A stretch of DNA of 15,872 bases from Paracoccaceae bacterium (GTDB lineage Bacteria; Pseudomonadota; Alphaproteobacteria; Rhodobacterales; Rhodobacteraceae), in NCBI GenBank assembly GCA_007129775.1, contig SKUV01000196.1, positions 1 through 15,872 on the forward strand, read 5' to 3'. This document shows, piece after piece, positions 1 through 5,767 of this stretch (within the stretch, counting starts at the first letter, position 1; every line of letters begins with the position of its first letter). Position numbers and translations under genes: made by a program. The notes beneath the pieces are model-generated. The model had not been told where the DNA came from. It ran no database searches and saw only the letters and a program-made list of their open reading frames with translations.

Positions 1-706
1 CATGTTGCAGCAGCGCGCGCCCGGCGCCCGGATTCTGCTGCACCCAGTTCCGGATGACCGGGGCAGAGGCACGGTGCGCCGGCACGATCCCGCGCCGCAC
101 CATTTCCTGCGCGATCAGACGGCGCGGGTGGCCGTTCTGCCCGCCATAACCCAGCCGCAGCACGCTGCCATCGGCAAAACGCAGCCGGCCCGAGCCCTGG
201 ATCTGCAGATAATACAGATCCACCGGGTCGCGCAGCCACGCGATTTCAAGCCCGCGCCCGGACAGCGCCCCGGTATTCTCGATCTCGGCCCGGGTCAGGA
301 ACGGCGTTCCGGGCCGAAGCTCTGGTGGGGTGCGATACACCGGCCAGCGGTGGCGACCGTCAGGCACGCGCGATGCCGGCAGTTCCGGCTCGAAATAGGC
401 GGTGAACAGAGCGTCGTCATCCTCGGGCCCGATCAGCACGGGGCGAAAGAATGTCTCGAAGAACATCCGCGGGTCCGGGTCGGAGCGGGCGAAGGCGCAG
501 ACCGCGCCCCATTCGCCCCGGTTCAGATCGGGGCAGATGCGCAGGAAGACGTCGAATGCCTCGCCATGGTCCTCGCCTTCCCAGCCATCCAGCGCGGTGA
601 AGGGGAAGATACGTGCCTCAATCGCCTGTGCGGGCGCGCCGCCGAAGGCCAGCACCACCGCCAGGGCCAGTGCGCCCAGTGCGCGAAGGCCGGCCCGGCG
701 CCGCAT
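1..706 (-). CDS. mltA: Membrane-bound lytic murein transglycosylase A (MltA), 3' end beyond window
   Basis: MltA cleaves the MurNAc-GlcNAc bond of peptidoglycan and leaves 1,6-anhydroMurNAc ends in the periplasm. The gene starts at ATG 706 and stays open for 235 codons to the window edge. The start MRRRAGLRALGALALAV followed by APAQA is a signal peptide (arginine-rich n-region, hydrophobic core, AxA-like cleavage near residue 28) with no lipobox cysteine visible. MltA family blocks follow: LFTAYFEPEL (about residue 105), the proline-rich WPVYRTPPELRPG, and YYLQIQGSGRL (about 170), where the IQGSGR stretch is highly diagnostic. The C-terminal 3D-type segment with the catalytic aspartate lies outside the window, so activity cannot be judged. 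The start lies 9 bp after the Tim44-domain stop, with TAAGG overlapping that stop as a weak ribosome site, so the two genes are probably co-transcribed. Confidence 0.93.
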   Translation of the reverse strand, partial: MRRRAGLRALGALALAVVLAFGGAPAQAIEARIFPFTALDGWEGEDHGEAFDVFLRICPDLNRGEWGAVCAFARSDPDPRMFFETFFRPVLIGPEDDDALFTAYFEPELPASRVPDGRHRWPVYRTPPELRPGTPFLTRAEIENTGALSGRGLEIAWLRDPVDLYYLQIQGSGRLRFADGSVLRLGYGGQNGHPRRLIAQEMVRRGIVPAHRASAPVIRNWVQQNPGAGRALLQH

Positions 707-715
707 GTCGCGGCC

Positions 716-1384
716 TTACTCGCCCGTGGCGACAAGCTGCCAGTTCGGGTCGTTCTCGCCCATCTTGCGCGAAAAGGTCCAGACGTCTTTCTGGCGCTTG
801 ATCTCGTTCGGATCGCCCTCGACAATCCGGTTCTCGCGGTCGCGCACGACAGAGGTCAGCTCGGCCTCAAACCTCACCGATACTTCCGCCTCCGCACGGT
901 CTTCATCGAATCGCGCAGCGACGATGCGCACATCGCGCAGGCCGACGAAGGTTGCCTCCACGGTCAGGCCCTCGTTCTCGCGCATTTCTACCACTTCCAT
1001 GAAGCTTTCGTAGACGTCGCGCGACAGCAGGGGCAGCAGCGAGTCCATGTCACCCGCTTCGAAGGCCATCAGAATCATCTCGTATGCCTGACGTGCACCA
1101 TGCAGGAAATCGCCCACATGAAACTCCGGCTCTGCGCGCTTCATCCGGGCCAGCGCGTCGGCCATGGGGCTGCCGTCTTCCACGTGATCGGTGATGTCGG
1201 TATCGACGCCGCCCTCGATGACCTCGAAATCGCGCCGCGGGCCGCTCAGCGCCTCGCCCGAGCGCGACGTTGGAACCGGGGGCTTTTCGAATCCCTCGCG
1301 CGATCCGAGAACGCTTCGGAGGCGCAGGATCAGAAAAATCGCGATCCCGGCGAGCACGAGCAGTTGCAGCACGGCAGAGTCCAT
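716..1384 (-). CDS. Tim44/TimA-domain membrane-anchored protein
   Basis: This is a 222-residue protein with one N-terminal membrane helix (residues about 4-20, VLQLLVLAGIAIFLILRLR), a short charged proline-containing linker, and a C-terminal alpha/beta domain (about 75-220) of the Tim44-like family. Recognisable features are the EFHVGDFLHGARQAYEMILMAF helix, the DVYESFMEVVEMRE segment and the final WQLVATGE. Bacterial members sit in the inner membrane facing the cytoplasm; in mitochondria the domain is part of the protein-import motor, but the bacterial role is not settled. The start ATG 1384 has an AGAGG ribosome site six bases upstream. It is followed 9 bp later by mltA and lies divergent from fxsA. 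This neighbourhood with secB nearby recurs in alphaproteobacteria and suggests, by inference only, a link to envelope biogenesis or protein export. Confidence 0.9.
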   Translation of the reverse strand: MDSAVLQLLVLAGIAIFLILRLRSVLGSREGFEKPPVPTSRSGEALSGPRRDFEVIEGGVDTDITDHVEDGSPMADALARMKRAEPEFHVGDFLHGARQAYEMILMAFEAGDMDSLLPLLSRDVYESFMEVVEMRENEGLTVEATFVGLRDVRIVAARFDEDRAEAEVSVRFEAELTSVVRDRENRIVEGDPNEIKRQKDVWTFSRKMGENDPNWQLVATGE

Positions 1385-1411
1385 TCTTACCTCTGAGGCG
1401 ATGAGAGCGGG

Positions 1412-1439
1412 TTGGTAACACAGGTTGCGCCCTTATGTA
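1412..1439 (+). promoter_or_regulatory. Possible fxsA promoter
   Basis: In the 107-bp divergent region between the Tim44-domain gene and fxsA, TTGGTA at 1412-1417 and TATGTA at 1434-1439 are spaced by 16 bp and point toward fxsA. The match to the sigma-70 consensus is modest (4/6 and 3/6). A short CCTTA-TG-TAAGG dyad at 1431-1442 overlaps the -10. The opposite-strand promoter for the Tim44-domain gene was not resolved. Confidence 0.25.
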
Positions 1440-1491
1440 AGGCCATGGGCCGGGCAAGTCCACTGCAAGGCCGGAATGAAGAGGTTTCCAG

Positions 1492-2040
1492 ATGTGGTTG
1501 CTTGCCGCCTTCGTGCTCGTTCCCCTGATCGAGATTGCATTGTTCATCCAGATCGGCGGGTGGCTGACGCTCTGGCCCACCCTCGGGATCGTGATCGCGA
1601 CGGCGGCGATCGGGACATGGCTGGTGCGGCAGGAGGGCCTGCGCGCGGTCGCGGAAGTGCGCAATTCGCTGGAACGGCTGCACGATCCGCTGGCGCCGCT
1701 GGCCCATGGCGCGATGATCCTGTTTGCCGGGGCGCTGTTGCTCACGCCGGGTTTTCTGACCGATGGCGTGGGCTTCGCGCTGCTGGTGCCGGCGGTGCGC
1801 ACGGCACTTTTGCGGTTCGCGCTGCGGCGAATCGAGGTGCGGCGAGTCCGCTACGGCCATGCCGCTGGGCAAAATGGCGCCAGGCCCGGTCCCGCGCCCG
1901 GCCCGCGCCCCGGGGGTGATGGCCGCACGATCGAGCCCGAGTTCCGCGAAGTGGAGCCGGAGCCATCCCGCCAGAGCTCCGAAAAGGGGCCCGATGCCGG
2001 GCGCGGCACCCGCCCGCCCTCGGGCTGGACGAGGCATTGA
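1492..2040 (+). CDS. fxsA: FxsA family inner-membrane protein
   Basis: This 182-residue protein begins with the conserved FxsA core: MWLLAAFVLVPLIEIALFIQIGG (first helix with the PLIEI motif), a second helix TLWPTLGIVIATAAIGTWLVRQEG, and a third hydrophobic segment with the signature LLLTPGFLTDGVGF near residues 80-98. FxsA of E. coli was named for suppressing F exclusion of phage T7; its cellular role is unknown. The last 70 residues are a hydrophilic Gly/Pro/Arg-rich tail, probably disordered and cytoplasmic, as is usual in alphaproteobacterial members. ATG 1492 is preceded by AAGAGG at 1479-1484. It is divergent from the Tim44-domain gene and ends 70 bp before secB. Confidence 0.92.
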   Translation: MWLLAAFVLVPLIEIALFIQIGGWLTLWPTLGIVIATAAIGTWLVRQEGLRAVAEVRNSLERLHDPLAPLAHGAMILFAGALLLTPGFLTDGVGFALLVPAVRTALLRFALRRIEVRRVRYGHAAGQNGARPGPAPGPRPGGDGRTIEPEFREVEPEPSRQSSEKGPDAGRGTRPPSGWTRH

Positions 2041-2065
2041 GCAGCCTGCGAGGACCTGCTAGAGA
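2037..2065 (+). promoter_or_regulatory. Candidate secB promoter
   Basis: TTGAGC at 2037-2042 and TAGAGA at 2060-2065 are separated by 17 bp, with the -35 overlapping the fxsA stop codon. Match to the sigma-70 consensus is 4/6 and 3/6. secB may also be read from the fxsA transcript. Confidence 0.35.
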
Positions 2066-2110
2066 CCTTGCAAAACAGCAAACCCGATCCATTCCGCAGG
2101 AGAATTCACG

Positions 2111-2668
2111 ATGGCCGAGAACGGCAACAGCGGTGCCGCACCGCAACCGGCAACCCCGAATCCGGCCCAGCCCGGTGGCCAGGCCCAGGCGCCGCAGGTA
2201 AAGCTGCAGATTCTGGCGCAATATGTGCGGGATATGTCATTCGAGAATGCACTGGCCCAGAAGGCACTGACCGCGACCAACATCCAGCCCGACATTCAGG
2301 TGCAGGTCAGCCTCGATGCCCGCAAGCGCGAGCAGGAAAACCAGTACGAGGTGATCACCAAGTTCAAGATCCATTCCAAGACCAAGGAAGAGGGCAATTC
2401 GCTGTTCCTGATGGAGCTGGAATACGCCGGGGTCTTCCTGATCGAGAATGTGCCGAACGAGCAGCTTCATCCCTTCCTGCTGATCGAATGCCCGCGGATG
2501 CTGTTTCCCTTCGTGCGCCGCATCGTCAGCGATGTGACGCGCGATGGCGGCTTCCCGCCGCTGAACCTTGATGTGGTGGATTTCCTCGCGCTCTACCGCC
2601 AGGAAGTCATGCGGCAGGCCGAGCAGCGCAAGCAGCAGGGCGCGGCTGCCAGCACGACCACCACCTGA
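2111..2668 (+). CDS. secB: Protein-export chaperone SecB
   Basis: SecB is a homotetrameric cytosolic chaperone that keeps preproteins unfolded and hands them to SecA at the SecYEG translocon. The 185-residue product has a 25-residue Ala/Pro/Gln-rich leader, then the SecB fold: QVKLQILAQYVRDMSFENA, a peptide-binding groove strand region around YEVITKFKIHSKTK, the ELEYAGVFLIENVPNEQLHP segment, and the conserved CPRMLFPFVRRIVSDVTRDGGFPPLNLDVVDF block (about residues 125-160). The C-terminal tail is polar and ends in four threonines. ATG 2111 is preceded by a good ribosome site AGGAGA about seven bases upstream. It is the last plus-strand gene of the cluster and converges on hslU. Confidence 0.98.
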   Translation: MAENGNSGAAPQPATPNPAQPGGQAQAPQVKLQILAQYVRDMSFENALAQKALTATNIQPDIQVQVSLDARKREQENQYEVITKFKIHSKTKEEGNSLFLMELEYAGVFLIENVPNEQLHPFLLIECPRMLFPFVRRIVSDVTRDGGFPPLNLDVVDFLALYRQEVMRQAEQRKQQGAAASTTTT

Positions 2669-2679
2669 CGATACCGCCA

Positions 2680-2703
2680 CGGGCCGGGCGCTGCCCCGGC
2701 CCG
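2680..2703. terminator. GC hairpin between convergent secB and hslU
   Basis: CGGGCCGGG (2680-2688) pairs perfectly with CCCGGCCCG (2695-2703) across the six-base loop CGCTGC. It sits 12 bp after the secB stop and 34 bp after the hslU stop read from the other strand. No T-tract follows on either side, so it is a weak or atypical terminator, possibly acting in both directions or as a 3'-end stabiliser. Confidence 0.5.
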
Positions 2704-2737
2704 CGGCAGGCTCGACCCGCGCGCGCCTTGCGCCCGC

Positions 2738-4036
2738 TCAGAGAACGTAGCGCGACAGATCGGCCGAACGGGCCAGTTCGCCGATGTTCTTTTCCACGAA
2801 ATCCGCATCGACTGTCACGCTGTCCCCGCTCCGGTCCGGGGCGGTGAAGGACAACTCCTCGAAAACCCGTTCCATCACCGTATAGAGCCGCCGGGCGCCG
2901 ATATTCTCCACGCTGCGGTTCACCTCGGCGGCGATCCGGGCCAGCGCGGCGATGCCGTCCTCGGTGAAGTCGACCGTCACCTCCTCTGTCCCCATGAGCG
3001 CGGTGTATTGTCGCGTGAGCGCATTGTCGGTCTCGGTCAGGATGCGGACGAAATCCTGTTCGGTCAGCGGGCGCAGTTCCACGCGGATCGGCAGCCGGCC
3101 CTGAAGCTCCGGCAGCAGGTCGGACGGCTTGGCGATGTGGAACGCGCCCGAGGCGATGAACAGGATATGATCGGTCTTGACCGGCCCGTGCTTGGTGGAA
3201 ACGGTCGTGCCCTCGATCAGTGGCAGCAGGTCGCGCTGCACGCCTTCGCGGCTGACCTCGCCCCCGCGCGCCTCGGACCGGGCACAGACCTTGTCGATCT
3301 CGTCCAGAAATACGATGCCGTTTTCCTGAACGGCCTCCAGCGCTGCGCGGGTCACCGTTTCGTCGTCCAGCAGCTTGTCGGCCTCCTCCGCCAGCAGGGT
3401 GTCATGGCTTTCGGCCACGGTCATGCGCTTGCGCACGCTGCGCCCGCCGAACGCCTTTCCCAGCATCTCGCCCAGATTCATCATGCCGCCGGGCTGGCCG
3501 GGAATGTCCATCGCGGGAAAGGGGCTGGCGGTTTCGATGATCTCCAGATCGATTTCGGTGTCGTCCAGCTCGCCCCGGTGCAGCTTGCCCCGGAACATCT
3601 CGCGCGTCTGGGCGCGGGCATCGGGGCCGGCGATGGCGTCGATGACGCGCTCTTCGGCATTCTCCCGGGCGCGGGCCTGCACCTCGTCGCGCATCCGCTC
3701 GCGGGCCATGACGATGGCGCCATCGACCAGATCGCGGATGATCTGTTCCACGTCGCGGCCGACATAGCCGACTTCGGTGAATTTCGTGGCTTCCACCTTC
3801 AGGAAGGGCGCCTGCGCCAGCCGGGCCAGCCTGCGCGAGATTTCCGTCTTGCCGACGCCGGTCGGCCCGATCATCAGGATGTTCTTGGGATAGACCTCGT
3901 CGCGCAGATCGTCTGGCAGGTTCTTGCGCCGCCAGCGATTGCGCAGCGCCACCGCCACGGCGCGCTTGGCATCCTTCTGCCCGATGATGAAGCGGTCGAG
4001 TTCGGACACGATCTCGCGCGGGGTGAGGTTGGTCAT
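2738..4036 (-). CDS. hslU: HslU, ATPase subunit of the HslUV (ClpYQ) protease
   Basis: HslU is a hexameric AAA+ unfoldase that feeds proteins into the HslV peptidase. The 432-residue product is normal length. Visible motifs are the N-terminal REIVSELDRFIIGQKDAKRAVAVALRNRWRR, Walker A GPTGVGKTE (about 58-66), the central-pore loop GYVGRD (about 90-95), an intermediate (I) domain roughly 110-240 with the ETASPFPAMDIPG stretch, Walker B IVFLDEIDK (about 250), GRLPIRVEL (box VII region), and sensor-2 ENIGARRLYTVMERV. It ends in LSRYVL, the short tail that inserts into HslV to activate it (E. coli: LSRFIL). ATG 4036 has a strong AAGGAGG ribosome site at 4043-4049. Unlike most bacteria, hslV is not directly upstream: a membrane-protein gene and an oppositely oriented brnTA pair intervene. 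Confidence 0.98.
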   Translation of the reverse strand: MTNLTPREIVSELDRFIIGQKDAKRAVAVALRNRWRRKNLPDDLRDEVYPKNILMIGPTGVGKTEISRRLARLAQAPFLKVEATKFTEVGYVGRDVEQIIRDLVDGAIVMARERMRDEVQARARENAEERVIDAIAGPDARAQTREMFRGKLHRGELDDTEIDLEIIETASPFPAMDIPGQPGGMMNLGEMLGKAFGGRSVRKRMTVAESHDTLLAEEADKLLDDETVTRAALEAVQENGIVFLDEIDKVCARSEARGGEVSREGVQRDLLPLIEGTTVSTKHGPVKTDHILFIASGAFHIAKPSDLLPELQGRLPIRVELRPLTEQDFVRILTETDNALTRQYTALMGTEEVTVDFTEDGIAALARIAAEVNRSVENIGARRLYTVMERVFEELSFTAPDRSGDSVTVDADFVEKNIGELARSADLSRYVL

Positions 4037-4060
4037 TTCGGCCCTCCTTGGCTGAGCCGG

Positions 4061-4089
4061 GATGTATGTCGGAACAGGGGCGGGGCCAA
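4061..4089 (-). promoter_or_regulatory. Candidate hslU promoter
   Basis: On the minus strand TTGGCC (4084-4089) and TACATC (4061-4066) are spaced by 17 bp, giving a leader of about 18-20 bases before hslU. The same stretch reads CTTGGCC then CGACATAC with a 12-bp spacer, a loose resemblance to heat-shock sigma-32 elements (CTTG and C..CAT), which would fit a heat-shock protease. The two readings cannot be separated by eye. Confidence 0.35.
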
Positions 4090-4095
4090 GGGGGG

Positions 4096-4124
4096 TTGAC
4101 CCTTTGTATATACAAACGTATGTA
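4096..4124 (+). promoter_or_regulatory. Candidate brnT-brnA promoter
   Basis: TTGACC (4096-4101) and TATGTA (4119-4124) are separated by 17 bp and point toward brnT. The -35 is good (5/6), the -10 modest (3/6). The spacer holds the 14-bp palindrome at 4103-4116, so a repressor bound there would block polymerase. Confidence 0.5.
4103..4116. promoter_or_regulatory. Perfect 14-bp palindrome TTTGTATATACAAA, candidate operator
   Basis: TTTGTATATACAAA equals its own reverse complement over all 14 bases. It lies between the putative -35 and -10 of brnTA and just upstream of the hslU -35. AT-rich perfect palindromes of this length are unusual in this GC-rich sequence. BrnA-type antitoxins autoregulate their operons, so BrnA binding is the leading guess. 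Confidence 0.5.
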
Positions 4125-4150
4125 TGTCACACGAGAGCGACGTCACTCAA

Positions 4151-4167
4151 TGTCATGCGGCATGACA
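4151..4167. promoter_or_regulatory. Perfect 17-bp dyad TGTCATGC-G-GCATGACA, candidate operator
   Basis: Two 8-bp arms pair perfectly around a single G, ending 28 bp before the brnT start. A partial dyad GAG-C-GACGTC-A-CTC (4135-4148, six of seven arm positions) precedes it by two bases. Placement downstream of the candidate promoter fits a repressor-binding site; a one-base centre is too tight for an RNA hairpin loop, so DNA binding by a dimer is likelier. Confidence 0.5.
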
Positions 4168-4195
4168 GGGCCTTTCGCCTACGAATGGGCGAGCT

Positions 4196-4489
4196 TTGTA
4201 TGAATGGGACACCGAAAAACGGCTTCTCACGATCGAGAAGTACGGGGTCGACTTTGTCGATGAGATCGAGATCCTTGACCGGGAGCACCTGCTGTTCTCT
4301 GCACGCAGCGCGGAGGAGCCACGATATCTGGCAATCGGCCCGCTGAACGGGATCATGATTGCCGTCGTGTTCACGTTGCGCGGGGACAACCGCCGTATCA
4401 TCACCGCACGAAAGGCACGTCGAGATGAGCGAAAGCAATACGAAGACCTTTTCGCGCGAAGACATCCGCAAGCTGAAAGGCCGGACTGA
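4196..4489 (+). CDS. brnT: BrnT family type II toxin (RelE-like fold ribonuclease)
   Basis: BrnT toxins inhibit translation by cleaving RNA and are neutralised by BrnA. The 97-residue product shows the family layout: YEWDTEKRLLTIEKYGVDF at the N-terminus (consensus EWD..K...N..KHGV.F), a central EPRYLAIGPLNGIMIAVVFTLRG, and the C-terminal IITARKARRDERKQYEDL (consensus RIISARKAT..ER..YE). The start is TTG 4196: the frame is closed by TGA at 4163-4165 and no ATG or GTG lies in between, while ATGs nearby are out of frame. The ribosome site is poor, so toxin synthesis is probably kept low. It overlaps brnA by 65 bp, typical of the pair. Counts over two 60-base rows within the gene gave 52% and 57% G+C, well below neighbours, which suggests recent acquisition. 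Confidence 0.88.
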   Translation: MYEWDTEKRLLTIEKYGVDFVDEIEILDREHLLFSARSAEEPRYLAIGPLNGIMIAVVFTLRGDNRRIITARKARRDERKQYEDLFARRHPQAERPD

Positions 4490-4706
4490 CTGGGACCGCC
4501 TGCAGGCTGAGGGCGATTACGAAGGTCCGCAGGAGTTCGAGGTTGACTGGACCTCGGCCCGCATCGTGACGCCCGAGCCAAAGCAGATGGTCTCGATCCG
4601 CCTTGACCCCGATGTGCTGGCGTTCTTTCGCAGTCACGGAAAAGGATACCAGACCCGGATCAACGCGGTTTTGCGGGCCTACATGGAGGCCAGGCGCGCA
4701 GATTAG
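4425..4706 (+). CDS. brnA: BrnA family antitoxin
   Basis: BrnA binds and neutralises BrnT and represses the operon. The 93-residue product starts at ATG 4425 (MSESNTKTF), with AAAGG at 4411-4415; the reading frame is open further upstream but that part is shadow of brnT. The N-terminal half (DIRKLKGRTDWDRLQAEGD) is the toxin-wrapping region, followed by the family signature VSIRLDPDVLAFFRSHGKGYQTRINAVLRAYME (residues about 54-88), a ribbon-helix-helix-like DNA-binding module with the near-invariant GKGYQTRINAVLRAY. It is translated within the end of brnT in another frame. Its TAG stop overlaps the TAA of the convergent membrane-protein gene by 2 of 3 bases. The pair appears intact, so there is no reason to think it inactive. 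Confidence 0.9.
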   Translation: MSESNTKTFSREDIRKLKGRTDWDRLQAEGDYEGPQEFEVDWTSARIVTPEPKQMVSIRLDPDVLAFFRSHGKGYQTRINAVLRAYMEARRAD

Positions 4707-5767
4707 GCCGCCGGCGGCAGGCGGTCGCGGGGCAGGAACGGCAGCGCGCGCAGCAAGAGTGCGCGGAACCGCTCCCACCCCGCGCCGAGCAACAGCAGGA
4801 AGGCACCCAGCGCAAGAACCGAGACGACGCCGCCATCGGCCTCGAACACCGTGGCGGCCAGCACCACCGCATAGCCCGCCCCGGCAATCAGAAAGGACCG
4901 GCGGTCGATCACCAGCGCGACCAGCGCGATCAACCCCAGAAACGCCATCAGCAGCGCCTGACCCGTCGCATCCTCCCGCGCCAGCAGGGTCAGCGCCACG
5001 GTATTCACCAGCGCCGGCGCCGCCACCACATGCAGCCAGAAACCGTTGGCCGCGCGGCGTGTGACGCGATGCGGGTCCGACATGTCGAACCCCATCGCCA
5101 CCGCAAAGACCGCAAGCCCTGTCGCCAGCGTGATCAGCGCAAAGGGCCCATCGGCCGACAGCAGGAACACATCGCCGATATCGGCAGGCGTGCCGGCGCG
5201 CTCCGCCGCCAGAACCAGCGCGGTGGCGAAGACGCTCAGCGCGATCATCGCCAGCGCGAAGGGCACCCGAAACCGCAGCCAGTAGACCCCCAGCGCCAGA
5301 ACCGTCAGCGCGAGCGGAAGCGGCAGGCTCGAATAATCCTCCTGCGCCACCATGAACGGGTGCGAAAACCCCGCCACGAGCCCTACCGTGGCATTGATCG
5401 CGAACAGCACCGACAAGGTGATTGCCGGCGCCACCATCCGCCGGCGCCGCACGAAATATTCCGACAGACCCCAGAGCAGAAACGCCCCCGCAAGCGTCAC
5501 CTGCACCAGACGGGGCACGGTATCGCCCAGCGTGCTGCCCACATAGATCGCCGCCGCGCCCCACCAGCCGAAGGACAGGATCAGCAGACCGACGACGATG
5601 AAGATCTCGTTGAAACCCTTGAACAGCTCGAAAGGCTCGTCCCCGGCCGACAGGCCCTCGCGCGCGCCGCGGCGGCTGTCGGCCAGTGCCAGCAGCCGTG
5701 CGGCCTGGGCTTCGGTCAGGACACCCGCGGCGACGGCGGCGCGGATATCGTCGGGCGACAGGCTCAC
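4703..5767 (-). CDS. Polytopic membrane protein of unknown function, translationally coupled to hslV
   Basis: I do not recognise a named family with confidence; the soluble N-terminus followed by many helices resembles DUF2157-type proteins. Of 354 residues, the first 50 are soluble (helix SPDDIRAAVAAGVLTEAQAARLLALAD, then an acidic/charged linker). Ten hydrophobic segments follow, at about 53-76, 85-106, 112-134, 147-165, 168-188, 207-228, 242-263, 268-288, 291-310 and 313-332. It ends in a basic amphipathic segment (WERFRALLLRALPFLPRDR). No catalytic motif was seen. The start is GTG 5767, which overlaps the hslV stop as GTGA, a classic coupling arrangement, so the two proteins are made together from the trxA-hslV mRNA. 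Its stop overlaps the brnA stop, leaving no room for a terminator. A role beside the HslUV protease, such as membrane quality control, is inference from position only. Confidence 0.85.
   Translation of the reverse strand: MSLSPDDIRAAVAAGVLTEAQAARLLALADSRRGAREGLSAGDEPFELFKGFNEIFIVVGLLILSFGWWGAAAIYVGSTLGDTVPRLVQVTLAGAFLLWGLSEYFVRRRRMVAPAITLSVLFAINATVGLVAGFSHPFMVAQEDYSSLPLPLALTVLALGVYWLRFRVPFALAMIALSVFATALVLAAERAGTPADIGDVFLLSADGPFALITLATGLAVFAVAMGFDMSDPHRVTRRAANGFWLHVVAAPALVNTVALTLLAREDATGQALLMAFLGLIALVALVIDRRSFLIAGAGYAVVLAATVFEADGGVVSVLALGAFLLLLGAGWERFRALLLRALPFLPRDRLPPAA

Larger units (their letters stand above)
4037..4195. other. Divergent control region between hslU and brnT
   Basis: This 159-bp region is about half A+T, against about one-third in the flanking genes. 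It holds back-to-back candidate promoters (hslU -35 at 4084-4089, brnTA -35 at 4096-4101), three dyads (4103-4116, 4135-4148, 4151-4167) and a 9-bp direct repeat ATGTATGTC at 4062-4070 and 4120-4128, whose copies each overlap one candidate -10. It is the most structured non-coding stretch in the window. Confidence 0.6.

Noticed and set aside
2..1396. A 464-codon open frame on the plus strand opposite mltA and the Tim44-domain gene
   Set aside because: The minus-strand frames give recognisable MltA and Tim44-domain proteins with ribosome sites; the plus frame has no family features and is the usual GC-rich antisense opening.
3008..4099. A 363-codon plus-strand frame opposite hslU
   Set aside because: It mirrors HslU codons, is rich in His/Ala/Gly without any motif, and HslU on the other strand is unambiguous.
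5561..5568. GCTGGTGG (E. coli Chi) on the minus strand
   Set aside because: A single occurrence explained by codons for Gly-Trp-Trp-Gly in the membrane protein; the AddAB recognition sequence in this group is not known to me, so no significance is claimed.
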